Source of the DNA: Ectocarpus siliculosus
Lineage: Eukaryota; Sar; Phaeophyceae; Ectocarpales; Ectocarpaceae
Reading direction: 5' to 3'
Assembly (NCBI GenBank): GCA_000310025.1
Contig: FN648746.1
Coordinates: forward strand, 8,056 to 30,115
DNA: 22,060 bases
Position 1 is the first letter of the stretch. Each line of letters starts with the position of its first letter. The notes under the pieces are model-generated. The model had not been told where the DNA came from and searched no databases. It saw only the letters and a program-made list of their open reading frames with translations. The position numbers were made by a program, and so were the translations under genes. Positions 1-9,313 of this stretch are shown here, piece by piece.

Positions 1-1392
1 TTTAGACTGACGTTTGGATGGGCAGGTTCGCCCGGTTTTTGGGGAGTCATGGCGTCCGCTGCTGAACACTCACACCGCAACACCAACGTACACAACGTAC
101 AACTAGTAGACGAAGGGATCGAAATGATGTCACATGTAAAAATAGTCGAGCCGTGGGAAGACGGACCACCCGCCCGAGTGCCCCGAGACGCCAATGTGAA
201 ACCGCATGACGGAGGCGGACCCCACGACGATTTCTCGTGCGGGGTGTACGTAGACGATTTCGCTTTACTGAAAGTACAACATGCGCCGGACGACGCTTCA
301 GCGCTGGTAGCCTCCGCGTCATTAGCGTCTGACTGTGTGAGACTCTTCGGGCCAGCAGAGGCGGGCCAAACGCCCATTCTCGCCCCGAAGAAAAGCACAG
401 ACTGGAACACGAAAGTGGACTTTCTTGGACACACGATAGACACCCATAAAATGACGATCGCAACAACACATGAGAGGATCGATGCGATAAGGACCGCGCT
501 AGAGAACGATTGGCCACAGACCAGAGAATTCGCTAGTGTGCAAGAAGTCCTGAGTATGGCTGGAAAACTCTGGAACATGACATATGTCATGAGGGCGGGG
601 AAGTATTTCGTGTGGCACCTCTTACGCCTTACTGGCCTACACGACAAGGCTAACAGACGGTCGAGAGAGAAGAGGCAGGTACGTCTCGGTTGGGAGTTCC
701 ATGGAGACCTAGACTTCTGGAGATGGGCGCTGAAAGTTAAACTGGCGGAGAAAGGAGAGTCACTTAGCGCGTTTTTCTTTAACCACGTCCAACGCACGCC
801 TTTCCGTCACTACCTGTCTGATGCTAGCTTCGACGCAGTCGGCGGACACTGTCCCGAACTAAAGGTATTCTGGCGGTATCGATTTAAACCCGCGTTTACC
901 GCGGAGCTGAAAAGGAAAGCGGAAGCCAAAGAAACCAGCGCGATCACGATCAACACGCTAGAACTGCTCGGAATGATAATTACATGTTGGGTGGTCCAAA
1001 TGGTCGTGGGAGAAAAGCCGACGCAACACGGACAAGCTATCATGATGAGGGGAGACAATATGTCGGCGGTGTCGTGGGTGAACAGATGTGGGGGCTCGAG
1101 AGACAGGCGAGCGGGACTGCTCATGAGACTGCTTGGTCGCATGGAGATTGAAAACGGATGGTGTCATGTGGCAAAACACATCCCGGGACGCGAGAATACC
1201 CTCGCGGACGGGATATCTAGATGGAAGTCAGAGGACGTAGAAGTCAATGTGGAAAAACTCACGCATGATAATAACTGGCGAATGCAAGACATCGGAGACA
1301 CCGGAAGAGAGCTGATTGAAATGATACTGCAAGAGAAACTCCAGAACCAAAGAATGGATGGCCTCGTATGGAGCCGCATGGCAAGCGTGTAA
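1..1392 (+). CDS. Reverse transcriptase / RNase H (partial, 5' end outside window)
   Basis: The frame is open from base 1, and the first methionine at 49 is internal. Bases 13-48 encode FGWAGSPGFWGV, the conserved RT block before the catalytic site. The motif YVDD (247-258) carries two catalytic aspartates of the palm. The DFLGH motif and a helical thumb/connection region follow. RNase H is intact: Asp at 820 (in LSDAS), Glu at 961 (TLELLG), Asp at 1054 (RGDNMSAV) and Asp at 1207, inside the HIPGREN-LADGISRW ending typical of DIRS-type RNase H. Its role is to make element cDNA from RNA and degrade the RNA strand. The tail after RNase H is only about 50 residues, so there is no room for the methyltransferase found in DIRS1. 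The stop overlaps the next ORF by 25 bases. The N-terminal RT motifs, including the first catalytic Asp, lie off the left edge. Confidence 0.92.
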   Translation, partial: FRLTFGWAGSPGFWGVMASAAEHSHRNTNVHNVQLVDEGIEMMSHVKIVEPWEDGPPARVPRDANVKPHDGGGPHDDFSCGVYVDDFALLKVQHAPDDASALVASASLASDCVRLFGPAEAGQTPILAPKKSTDWNTKVDFLGHTIDTHKMTIATTHERIDAIRTALENDWPQTREFASVQEVLSMAGKLWNMTYVMRAGKYFVWHLLRLTGLHDKANRRSREKRQVRLGWEFHGDLDFWRWALKVKLAEKGESLSAFFFNHVQRTPFRHYLSDASFDAVGGHCPELKVFWRYRFKPAFTAELKRKAEAKETSAITINTLELLGMIITCWVVQMVVGEKPTQHGQAIMMRGDNMSAVSWVNRCGGSRDRRAGLLMRLLGRMEIENGWCHVAKHIPGRENTLADGISRWKSEDVEVNVEKLTHDNNWRMQDIGDTGRELIEMILQEKLQNQRMDGLVWSRMASV

Positions 1393-2555
1393 AGAAAAGA
1401 AGTAATAAGAGTAAGACGAGAATGATGAGCAAAAGAACTAAAGAAGGTGTAATGACCCTAACGTGTTCAAGTACAGGAAGCGAACACGGGACGAAGGGAA
1501 CGAGCGATGAAGGCGAAAGGCTCCTCAGGATAATGGAGCACGGCTCCCTGAACGCGAGCACGCTGAAAGGATACCACAGCAAGTGGGACACGTGGACAGA
1601 TGAAAGAGCTAAAGCGAATCTGAGTCCATGGTTGTACGAGGAGGACGGCGTGGATAGCGCAGTGAGAGAGCTGACTGTGTTTATGGCATCGAGGTGCTTA
1701 GTGTATAAGAACCAGAGCCAAACGGTGAAGGGGTACCTCGCGGCTATCAAGTACTTCCATAAACTGTACGCAGGCTGGGAGCTGCCCACGTCGCACTTCA
1801 GAGTGGCAGCTGTTGGGAACGCAATAGACAGACTGCATGCGAGGGCAGAGACGAAACAGTTGGTAAGGCAACCGCTCACCGTGCCGATGATTATAGCAGG
1901 GAGAGAAAGAGCGCTGACGGATGTTTTCAGACTAGTGACGTGGATGGGGATCGCTCTCTCGTATTTCTTGCTGTGCCGAGCGTCTGAGCTGTGGGCCTAC
2001 CACAACGGATTAGTACACGCCGATTTTTGTCTTACGAGGGGGAACCTCGTATTCTTCGAAGGATCGTGTCGGCTAGCGTGGGACGAAAGAAGGCGGGCAG
2101 ACAGAGTAGAAGTGACTTTTCGGGCATCAAAAGCGGACCAAAAGAGGCGAGGCGCGGTAGTGACGAGAGAGAGAGTAACGCGGGACGAGGAAGTGGGACA
2201 GATGGCTGAGAAGATGGGGGCGCTCGAGATTTTGCTGAATCTGCTTGACGTGCACCCAGAGTTAGGAAGTACCGCGCCGCTCATGCAGTCGGTCAAGCAG
2301 GGACGGTGGGCAGTAGTGTCGAGGTCGGAAGCAACAACAGCGTTGAGAGACATGGCGAGAAGAGTAGGAGAAAACCCAACGCACTTCGCGCTACACTCAG
2401 GGAGGATAGGTGGTGCGACGCAACTAGCAAAGCAGGGCGCATCGGTTATTCAGATTCAGAGGGCGGGAAGGTGGAAGTCAGGAGCCTTTATGACGTACGT
2501 TAGGGCAGGAGGGGAAGGCGCTAATTATGTATCGCGCGCACTAGCGTCTAGTTGA
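1368..2555 (+). CDS. Tyrosine recombinase (integrase of DIRS-type element)
   Basis: A 395-residue protein that integrates circular element DNA by site-specific recombination through a tyrosine nucleophile. Residues about 55-170 form the helical core-binding domain. The catalytic domain follows: first Arg at R204 in LLCRASELW (codon 1977), H343-S-G-R346 (codons 2394 and 2403), W369 in GRWKS at the usual His/Trp position, and nucleophile Y377 in FMTYVR (codon 2496). A basic stretch near residues 251-261 may supply the catalytic Lys. All expected residues are present, so it may be active. The first ATG (1368) lies 25 bases inside the RT ORF in another frame; a second ATG pair sits 18-19 codons on. 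Expression could be by reinitiation, frameshifting or splicing, and the sequence does not decide. Cryptons also carry this enzyme, but the adjoining RT/RNase H rules that out. Confidence 0.92.
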   Translation: MEPHGKRVKKRSNKSKTRMMSKRTKEGVMTLTCSSTGSEHGTKGTSDEGERLLRIMEHGSLNASTLKGYHSKWDTWTDERAKANLSPWLYEEDGVDSAVRELTVFMASRCLVYKNQSQTVKGYLAAIKYFHKLYAGWELPTSHFRVAAVGNAIDRLHARAETKQLVRQPLTVPMIIAGRERALTDVFRLVTWMGIALSYFLLCRASELWAYHNGLVHADFCLTRGNLVFFEGSCRLAWDERRRADRVEVTFRASKADQKRRGAVVTRERVTRDEEVGQMAEKMGALEILLNLLDVHPELGSTAPLMQSVKQGRWAVVSRSEATTALRDMARRVGENPTHFALHSGRIGGATQLAKQGASVIQIQRAGRWKSGAFMTYVRAGGEGANYVSRALASS

Positions 2556-2603
2556 AGGGGAGAAACAGCGTGGACAAGAGCGCCGAATATCGGGCCGCGC
2601 AGT

Positions 2604-2781
2604 GGGATATGACCTGGGCATAGACGTCGGGTTGGCCCGATAAGTGATACCTAGTGAGTCCGAGAGGAAGTCAATGGTTCGGTTCATAGGTTGGATTTTG
2701 GTTTTGATATTTCTTGGTTTCGGCGTTTCTGATTTCTTGTCGCTTTTTCTAATAATCCAAATTTCTTGAGCAAATCACAAA
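2604..2781 (+). repeat. Split direct repeat, copy B1 (178 bp)
   Basis: Begins GGGATATGACC and ends CAAATCACAAA. By eye it is identical over all 178 bases to the copy at 3151-3328, and the flanks diverge at once on both sides. It starts 48 bp after the recombinase stop codon. In split-repeat YR retrotransposons the internal B copy is thought to template restoration of the termini during replication; that role is inferred here. Confidence 0.93.
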
Positions 2782-3150
2782 ACGAAGGATTCGGTATAAC
2801 CGTGAATCCGTGGTTTGTGGAAGCGTACCGGAAATTTCGTGAAAGAGCGGCGAGAGACAAAAAAGGGTATACGGGGGTATAGCTATGTACAGGGTACAGA
2901 GAAGAGAGAGAGGTTGGCAGAAGCTTTTGGGATCCTTGGGAAGCCGAGGACCTCGAAGGGAAAAACGTTGCATCGCCCGCAAAGGCAGTGCAGCAAAGCA
3001 GCAGCGAGAGAAAAGAGTTTTCGTTTGGGACTTGATCGAATTTTCCCACCCACCCACCCTGTCGCTCAAGAGAGGAGGGATCAATGGGAAGAGAAAAATC
3101 TGTCTAGTGCCAAATTTGTTCTCCAATTTGCGTTGACTTTTGTGTGTATG
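2782..3150 (+). repeat. Putative A2 segment between the two B repeats (369 bp)
   Basis: The 369 bases between the identical repeats have no convincing coding capacity; the short ORFs on both strands lack domains. By analogy with PAT/Ngaro elements this should be A2, a copy of the element's left end A1. The left end is outside the window, so the match cannot be tested here. Confidence 0.6.
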
Positions 3151-3328
3151 GGGATATGACCTGGGCATAGACGTCGGGTTGGCCCGATAAGTGATACCTA
3201 GTGAGTCCGAGAGGAAGTCAATGGTTCGGTTCATAGGTTGGATTTTGGTTTTGATATTTCTTGGTTTCGGCGTTTCTGATTTCTTGTCGCTTTTTCTAAT
3301 AATCCAAATTTCTTGAGCAAATCACAAA
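3151..3328 (+). repeat. Split direct repeat, copy B2 (178 bp, right end of element)
   Basis: Second identical copy of 2604-2781. The flanking sequence on the right (TTCCACGTGGGAAATT) is unrelated to what follows the first copy, so 3328 is the best estimate of the element's right terminus. Confidence 0.9.
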
Positions 3329-4806
3329 TTCCACGTGGGAAATTAACCCGTCGTGCGCATTATCCTTGGTGAGCCTGCGTCCGTTCGTCCCTTGCTAATC
3401 TGGCCCGCAGCACGGCTCGTCCTACCCTCTTCGCCGCCACCCCTCACGGTTGACAACCATTCCTCAATTCTCCGAGGCACTCTCCCAATTTTTTGTGGCT
3501 CTTCTCTCCTCCGCTCCTTCTTCGTTAGGGTGCGCAAACATATCTACTGCTGTAGTTGGGCTAAGTGCTGAATACGAGTCCATCCTCCCCAGTTGCTGTT
3601 CTCGCGTCGTCAACCGTACACGTTCTTACACCGGAATCCACACCGCGGCAGTGAGAATAGATGTCTCGAACATACTAGTGCATTTGCGTCGAAATGGCAG
3701 TCGTCTATCCTTGCCTGTGTTTGTATCGCACTGGGTGTACTGCTGTAGCACCGCGTAGGCGCCTTTGCTAGATATGCAGATTTTCCGGAAAGAGATGGTT
3801 CAAAACAGCAGCTTCAACATGGCCGCCGCATAAATCTTAATCTTAGCGTGGATAGTCTGTTTTCCTTCATGTTCAATGCGCCCGGGGTGAACCTCGGGCG
3901 TTGAGTCGGTGGTGTACAGTAGTAGACTAGTACTTTTCTATCTGCTTGGATCTAATTCTCTGCTTTGTGCTCGCTGCTCCAACTTCACCCGTGAAAAAGT
4001 GCACGGACGAGTTTCAGCGCAACGAGTTTGATTCCCGACTACAGACACCAAAGACGGTTGGTGGAGTGGTTTCGCTCCACTTCAAAAAGCTGGTGGCATC
4101 GCTCGGGCGACCGACAGGCTTGCAAGATCGCCAAGTATCTCTAGAACGGTGGGTGCGTTCTGTAGGTCTGACTGCCCAGGTCATATCACCCGTTTGTGTT
4201 CTTCTTCATTTCGATTCTGTCTCGCCACAACATGCGGTAAACTGTACCACTACTCGACAGTACAACACACAAAGGATTATCCTGTGTGTCTGTTCGTTCC
4301 ATCTATCCCTGGCGCTTTTCTTTGTACACTATTTGGCACAGGTTTGGTGCGCACCAGCCGGGGCTCTCACAGGAGAAAGAGAAACACAACCGTAAAACCT
4401 CTCCTCCCTCAGCGGTTCTTGCCTAATTTAGTTTTTCATCGCAAGAAAAGTCCCCCAGCAGTCCGTCCCGTTCGCTCTGTTGTGTGTGCTCCGAACGGCT
4501 ACAAGTATTTTCGTACTCCCCCGAATTCGCTAGTTTCCACCCCAGAGAGACTCGAACCACAACCCAGAGTCAGAAAAACGTTTTGCGAAATTGCAACCTC
4601 AAGCAGGAGCCACCGGCCCTAGACAAACTATCTGCCATTTCTCACAGGACGTTGGGTACTTCGGCCTGTTAGTCCCTCCATTTCTTGACAGGTATGGATG
4701 GGTGGTGCAGTTGTTCTATCGTCTGCATAGGTTGCGGACTCAACTCTTTCGTGCTTTGATGGCGCGTCGGGCTATTTTTCCAACCCTCTCTGTGCATTTG
4801 AAATAA
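3329..4806. other. No recognisable gene; short ORFs only
   Basis: Several + strand ORFs of 60-157 codons lie here (3946-4395 and 4149-4622 are the longest). They overlap in different frames, are rich in Ser/Arg/Pro/Cys and show no domain, signal peptide or convincing splice structure. I read them as chance ORFs. No tRNA, tandem repeat or transposon end was seen. Confidence 0.5.
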
Positions 4807-5085
4807 TTCCTTCGGCCGCCGCCAGCTGCTTACAACTCTCCGGATGGCCTTGGCGAATCCCAAGAGTATGAGCATCGGATCGAAGACGAAGCGGCCGGGA
4901 TAGTCGTGCGCACAACACACTATTATTTCATCAGTCCCATACACTTCATCTACGCGAGGCTGCAACAGTGGCTCAAACAGAATATTACTACATCCGTTTC
5001 CGCCTTTCCAATGTACGGCATCCCGTTCGGCGACCCACCGCTTGGTACACCCAACTTGAGAGCGATCAAGAGCGATCAAGAATAA
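4807..5085 (+). other. Coding-like open stretch, function and strand unknown
   Basis: The + frame is open for 92 codons between stops, with no ATG near its start, and ends with two TAA stops. Its composition looks protein-like, for example EYEHRIEDEAAGIVV and HYYFISPIHFIYARLQQW. A plausible acceptor (CGCCAG at 4820-4825) could make 4826-5085 a last exon. The opposite strand is also open across it (minus frame 5211-4669, codons in register), so either strand, or neither, could be real. No family recognised. A short 11-bp direct duplication (GAGCGATCAA type) lies at about 5059-5081. Confidence 0.25.
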
Positions 5086-5597
5086 TAAACGTGCGCAGTG
5101 AGGTTGGGGCTCTCTCTCTGCATTCCAAGCGAGTTTGATCTGTTCTTGCTGGGCGAGAGAAGAAAAACCAGAGAAAGAGAAAGACCGATCTTTCTGCTCA
5201 CAAATGGACACATGCTTGTCTTCAAGCTTGGAGACAAGCTTCCGTGACCACAGACGATGCCAGAAGAAGGGACAACAGAAGACCTAGCATTGCTAGGGAA
5301 CTTGCTCATTGTTGGGTTGCCGTCGAATGATTCAGGCGCCTCAAAACCCTGGAGGCGTGAGAAGCCCTTCTTCACAAATCGAATCAATGCGACAAACCCT
5401 GCGCACATCTAACAAGGTACCCCCGCCTTGTTCTCAAACTCATCTCCAGACGCCTACGAAATGCCGAAGTTGCCTGTAGGACCAACAGAGAACAACAACT
5501 AAAACCAATCGACACAGAAACTCTGCTTGCCTCCTCTCCCGACCCTCCCCGCTCTACGGCCCCTCCGTAGCCACTCGGTGGACCTCGTGTGGGTCTG

Positions 5598-5755
5598 CTA
5601 CCGTCCTATTGGCTTCCATGACATACCCATGCACCTCTTCGCCCCTAGTAGAACGTGCCGCAACACCCGGTCCTCCCTGAACGGCGTGCCTATCCAGACC
5701 AGCATGTCGACTTCGGGCGACCACTGATCTGTGGGCGTCGAGCCGTGCAACGGCT
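5598..5755 (-). other. Possible small terminal exon, unknown protein
   Basis: The minus strand has a good acceptor context (AAACATCATCAG, ending at 5756). About 51 codons follow with coding-like text (WSPEVDMLVWIGTPF, then REDRVLRHVLLGAKR) and end at a TAG at 5600-5598. No upstream exon could be joined with confidence. The + strand over the same bases is also open. Unknown function; may be chance. Confidence 0.18.
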
Positions 5756-5768
5756 CTGATGATGTTTA

Positions 5769-6134
5769 AACAGGCATATGATGAGCGCACCAAAGCGTCT
5801 GACCCATTGTGGAGTATCCAAAACAGCTTCTCGAGGGCCCTCCGTAGACTGGGCGAAACGTCCTAGCACTAGACACTAGACCCAGTCGATGTTCCCGGCG
5901 GGGGTGCAGCCTTTTCCAGCCTATGATTTCGAGACATACTCGGTCTTACAAGGCTTGTACAGCTTTCTACACACACATTCAAGGTGTGGGACATTTCTTC
6001 TATGCAATATGCACGGAGTGGATCCGATGAACGGAAGATCTGGTCGCGTGTTTCCAAGGCGTCAATCGACTCCGACCACGGTAGTCTCAGCATAACACGC
6101 AGAATGGGGATGCTGCTAATAATACCGGACATTG
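5769..6134 (+). pseudogene. Decayed coding-like fragments on + strand
   Basis: One + frame reads MFKQAYDERTKASDPLW and continues to a TAG near 5870. After three in-frame stops the same frame resumes protein-like text (HTFKVWDISSMQYARSG, then KIWSRVSKASIDSDHG) up to a TAA at about 6132. It could be a disrupted gene or transposon relic, or an exon starting after GTACAG near 5961. It sits just upstream of the Cys-rich ORF on the same strand and may belong with it. No family recognised. Confidence 0.22.
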
Positions 6135-6147
6135 ACTAAGAAAGGAG

Positions 6148-6789
6148 ATGCGTCCATTCCCACAACATTGTGATGTGTCGAATTTCACTGGAACACATTG
6201 TCCCAACCCAGATATGTCGCGGCAATGCACACCTCCCCTAGTTTGTGACCCCGTGCCACACCCACAAGCCTGTCCGTATTATGACGCCAGCTATGTAACC
6301 TACCTGTCGATGTTCTCTTCTCGCTGGTTTCCTGGCGTTTCGCTCGTGCTGACTTTCTCAGAAGCCAAGCTGCCGTACCGGTGGTGCCGACGTGCAGAGT
6401 ACACCCCTTTCAGGATGGGTGTGAAGGTGTCCAAGTACCCTGATGCGCGATGCTCTGCGCCTGGCTGTAGCGCGATCTGCTGCGACTCCCGCGGGCATCG
6501 TGTTCGGCAACCGCACAAGTCACGCGTCTGCTGCGTCTGTGGTCGGTGGTACTGCGGGGAACACAAGAAGCAGTTTCTGAGAAAGCGGGACAAGTCTCAA
6601 GGAATGGGCCAAAGCTACAAGGTTACAAGTGCTATGGTTGTGTCGGAAAATCGCGCCGTAACTCCAACAGGCGCTCCTGACATGCCATATTCCGCTCATG
6701 AGGCATGCTTCTCATGTGAAAGGCGGGAGATGTTGTTGGATCCTTCGTGCCGGTACACACGATATGGTGAAAAGGCCAATCAATGCTGA
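6148..6789 (+). CDS. Cys/His-rich hypothetical protein (zinc-binding-like), possibly transposon-derived
   Basis: A 213-residue ORF starting at the first ATG after an in-frame TGA. The N-terminal 60 residues are Cys/Pro-rich without clear structure. Residues 98-145 and 184-190 hold a metal-ligand-like pattern: C102-x4-C107, C111/C112, C128-x2-C131, C136-x2-H139, then H184-x2-C187-x2-C190. That could form a treble-clef or zinc-ribbon-like fold. The stretch CCVCGRWYCGEHKKQFL resembles the Cys-rich tail found after PiggyBac-type transposase domains, and decayed coding-like sequence lies directly upstream, so a transposase C-terminus is possible. No DDE-domain motif was found upstream. It could equally be a host exon or chance. 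Function unknown. Confidence 0.4.
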   Translation: MRPFPQHCDVSNFTGTHCPNPDMSRQCTPPLVCDPVPHPQACPYYDASYVTYLSMFSSRWFPGVSLVLTFSEAKLPYRWCRRAEYTPFRMGVKVSKYPDARCSAPGCSAICCDSRGHRVRQPHKSRVCCVCGRWYCGEHKKQFLRKRDKSQGMGQSYKVTSAMVVSENRAVTPTGAPDMPYSAHEACFSCERREMLLDPSCRYTRYGEKANQC

Positions 6790-8352
6790 GAGCATGGCTT
6801 GATACATGTTGCAGAAGTGAGATATTTCTACCTTATCTTCCCGCCCTTGAACCCTCGGTTGTTGGCGATGTGCTTCCTGCATCAACCTAACTTGTAGACT
6901 CCCTCCTATTGAGAATGTCATGCCTCGTTCGCAGTCAAGGGAACGAAGTCGATTGTGGCAGTCTGAAATATGAGAACGGAAAGGTAATGACGTGGTACGT
7001 ATGGCGGGGAAGCAAGTGACCCAACGCTGCCAAGAATGCATTTATGTAGAGCGTTCTTCTGGGCTAATTGAGCGATTCTCCATTTTGTCCCCAAATTGTC
7101 TCGCTTACCTTAGAGTGTGGATGGGTGTGTATACCATTCCTTGAACAGCAGTCGAAATTATTTGGTTGTGGAATGCTGGAACCCAGCCATGCAACAACCA
7201 GTCACGCTGCGTACAAAGCTGAGCAGTTCGATATTGGTGGAGGCGAGTGGAGGTAGCGGGGTAGGAGAGTGCCAGCTGGAATAGTTAGTTTACCTTGGTA
7301 GATGATACGGATATGCGTGTTTCAAATGAAGTCAGTGTACCTTTGTAGATGAGGTGGATATGTGTGTGTTGGGGTGGCTGGTACTGTAGAACGAGTGCAT
7401 ATCAGAGTATGAAGACAACGGTGGTACAGAAGAAACTAACGGCGGGATCGGACATTGCGGCACCACGCAACTCGCGGGTGTTGCGCCGAACATCTCTTGC
7501 GAAATAACTGTTCCTCCTGTATATCTGGAGACCGCACAAACGGCGTCGCCTTTCACGGCGTGCATGTGAGTCGTCCAAGAAAATGAAAGGTGTACGGAGT
7601 CGGAGTGTCGGTGTTGGCGATACGTGTATCCTTTCTGGGCCACAGAACAGGTCCTCTCACATTGGTAAGGATGTGGCGCTAAGAGAATGCAGCCAACCGC
7701 CGGACGGAGCCATGGACTTTCGACATCATGGTGGCACGCGAAACGGCCTCTCTTGGATAACTGGTTCTTGGTACGATAGATAACACCAAGATGCACAATT
7801 TTGGCCGTAGAGGCGATCAGCTTGGCGTTGTTGTTGGGGGCCATCTGCCCCCCAACACCGAGGTAATATGCACCACACCTAGGATACGAAAAAGGCTTTA
7901 AGCAACGCCACGCTTAGTTGAAACTGCATAAGTCTCCAAACGTGCCTGAGCAAGCACGTGCAAGGAACCGACAGAGGGCGGAACTCACTGAACGATTTGA
8001 TGGTGCGGATTTCCTATCCCCCGGGCGGAGAACGAAGGGGGCTTGAACTTACTGCGGGGACGTGCGCCACAAACACAGACAACACGAAGATATCACACTC
8101 AGGGACAACGGAATCGTACGTCTGGGTGTAAACAACGCAGATGATGGCTTCGTCCCAAGAATGCCCGAGATGTCGTCACGCCAAAATCACCGTAAACAAC
8201 CACCTTGTCGACGGAAATCCGGAGAAGAATCGAGTTTTCCTTCGAAACGGGTTATAGAAATCCAAGCTGACGAGAGGGGGGGGGCGGGGGGGCTTTCAAG
8301 AACGTTTTTCGTCGTCAAACAACAGAAAACCTGTACGACACAAACCCTTGAC
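6790..8352. other. No recognisable gene; imperfect repeat and G-rich tract
   Basis: A 170-codon minus ORF (7844-7332) and a 170-codon + ORF starting at GTG 8062 are present but have no domain. A 30-bp imperfect direct repeat (TACCTTGGTAGATGATACGG at 7291, related copy at 7338) lies in a GT-rich tract. A short hairpin (GTTGGGGGCC / GCCCCCCAAC) lies at about 7833-7855. A G9-C-G7 run lies at 8276-8292. Confidence 0.4.
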
Positions 8353-8596
8353 CTCTCCTGCGCCGCAGGTGCTGCCTTCCTCTCCATTAGTGTCCGCATC
8401 TATGTGACGCTTGACGTCCAACGCCTGCCACCTACTGTACCCCATCGTTTCCGTCGTGAACAGCAGTATTGTTGCTCCCCCCTGTCCCATCACAGTCACC
8501 ACCGTGTACAACACAATCTCCCACACGGTGAATGCGCAGAAAATGGCCAACAACCCCATTTTTTTTGTCAGTAAATAGAAACCGGAGTCGTCTCGT
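8353..8596 (-). CDS. Candidate membrane-protein exon, unknown gene
   Basis: On the minus strand an acceptor-like CACAG (8601-8597) is followed by 81 open codons to a possible donor GAG|GTCAAG at 8353/8352. The text has a strong hydrophobic segment (MGLLAIFCAFTVWEIVLYTV) followed by GQGGATILLFTTETMGYSRW and a polar tail. This looks like one transmembrane pass and a loop. I could not join it to another exon, and the family is not recognised. It lies downstream of the transporter gene on the same strand but shows no sign of belonging to it. It may be chance. Confidence 0.25.
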
Positions 8597-8613
8597 CTGT
8601 GCAGCGGCAACAT

Positions 8614-9313
8614 CCGCTAATGTACCTAGGGACGCTGAGTTCACCGCTGGAGGCTGTGGACCAACAGCCACTGTTTCGTGAGGATACCGTGTCAGCTGTG
8701 CTGAAGGCAAGGGTGTTGAAGGTAAGGGGGTTGACTCTATTGACAGCTTGTTGTCAAGATTTGCGGTCTCATAAACTCGCACAGAGGCGATCAATGCCCC
8801 ATGAAACAACCTTCTTCGCCCTGCACGCCAAGAGATCAAAAAAGTGTCTCCGTCAATGCTCGAAGGTCTACAGGGATGTGGCTTACACAGTGGTGGGGGG
8901 GATACGTTTGCCGCAGCGGAACTGTTGCAGCACAGCGTGATTCTAAAAGATCATGGACTAATCCGCGTGGAACGGCGTTGCATCGCACGTTACTCCGCTA
9001 CTAAACGCGATGGATATACTTTATCTTGACACTTGAACATCGTGTTTGACGCAAGCACAACTCTCCACCCTCCCCTGGTGTCGGCGCCCTTAGTAATCCC
9101 ATCGACCCTTGTAGATGGCACACCAATTCAAAGCCATGCGGACCTCAGGAAGACTCTTTGGCACACTGCTTCCGCTCTCGGCAACAAATAAAAGAGGCAA
9201 GCTACTTACTCTAAAATACTAAAATTTCTCTAAATTTGTAGAATGCTTTCTTCTCGTATCGTACACACACCGTGTTGTGATGTAACGGGACAGAAGAACA
9301 GAGCGGGTTTCGT
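8614..9313. other. No recognisable gene; possible 3' region of transporter gene
   Basis: Only short, domain-free ORFs are present. The part next to 9314 would be 3' UTR of the transporter if the acidic exon is used. It is AT-rich around 9205-9240 on the minus strand, with no canonical AATAAA signal seen. Confidence 0.4.

Larger units (their letters stand above)
1..3328 (+). mobile_element. DIRS-type (tyrosine recombinase) retrotransposon, 3' part
   Basis: This is the 3' portion of a retrotransposon that uses a tyrosine recombinase instead of a DDE integrase. In order it holds the end of an RT/RNase H ORF (open to base 1), an overlapping recombinase ORF, a 48-bp gap, a 178-bp repeat (2604-2781), a 369-bp spacer (2782-3150) and a second identical 178-bp repeat (3151-3328). 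Known PAT- and Ngaro-type elements have split direct repeats in the order A1-ORFs-B1-A2-B2. The 178-bp copies fit B1 and B2 and the spacer fits A2, so A1, gag and the RT N-terminus should lie left of the window. No methyltransferase domain fits between RNase H and recombinase, unlike classical DIRS1. Intact ORFs and identical repeats suggest a recent insertion. The right boundary at 3328 is where repeat identity ends; no target duplication is expected for this class. Confidence 0.88.

Noticed and set aside
47-517. 156-codon minus-strand ORF opposite the RT gene
   Set aside because: Ser/Arg/Leu-rich antisense shadow of the reverse transcriptase; no domain.
2749-3234. 161-codon minus-strand ORF over the repeats of the retrotransposon
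   Set aside because: It spans the A2/B2 non-coding repeats and has no domain. It is more likely a chance ORF in T-rich sequence.
8062-8574. 170-codon + strand ORF
   Set aside because: Starts with GTG, contains the poly-G run and has no protein-like features. The opposite strand looks more coding-like at 8596-8353.
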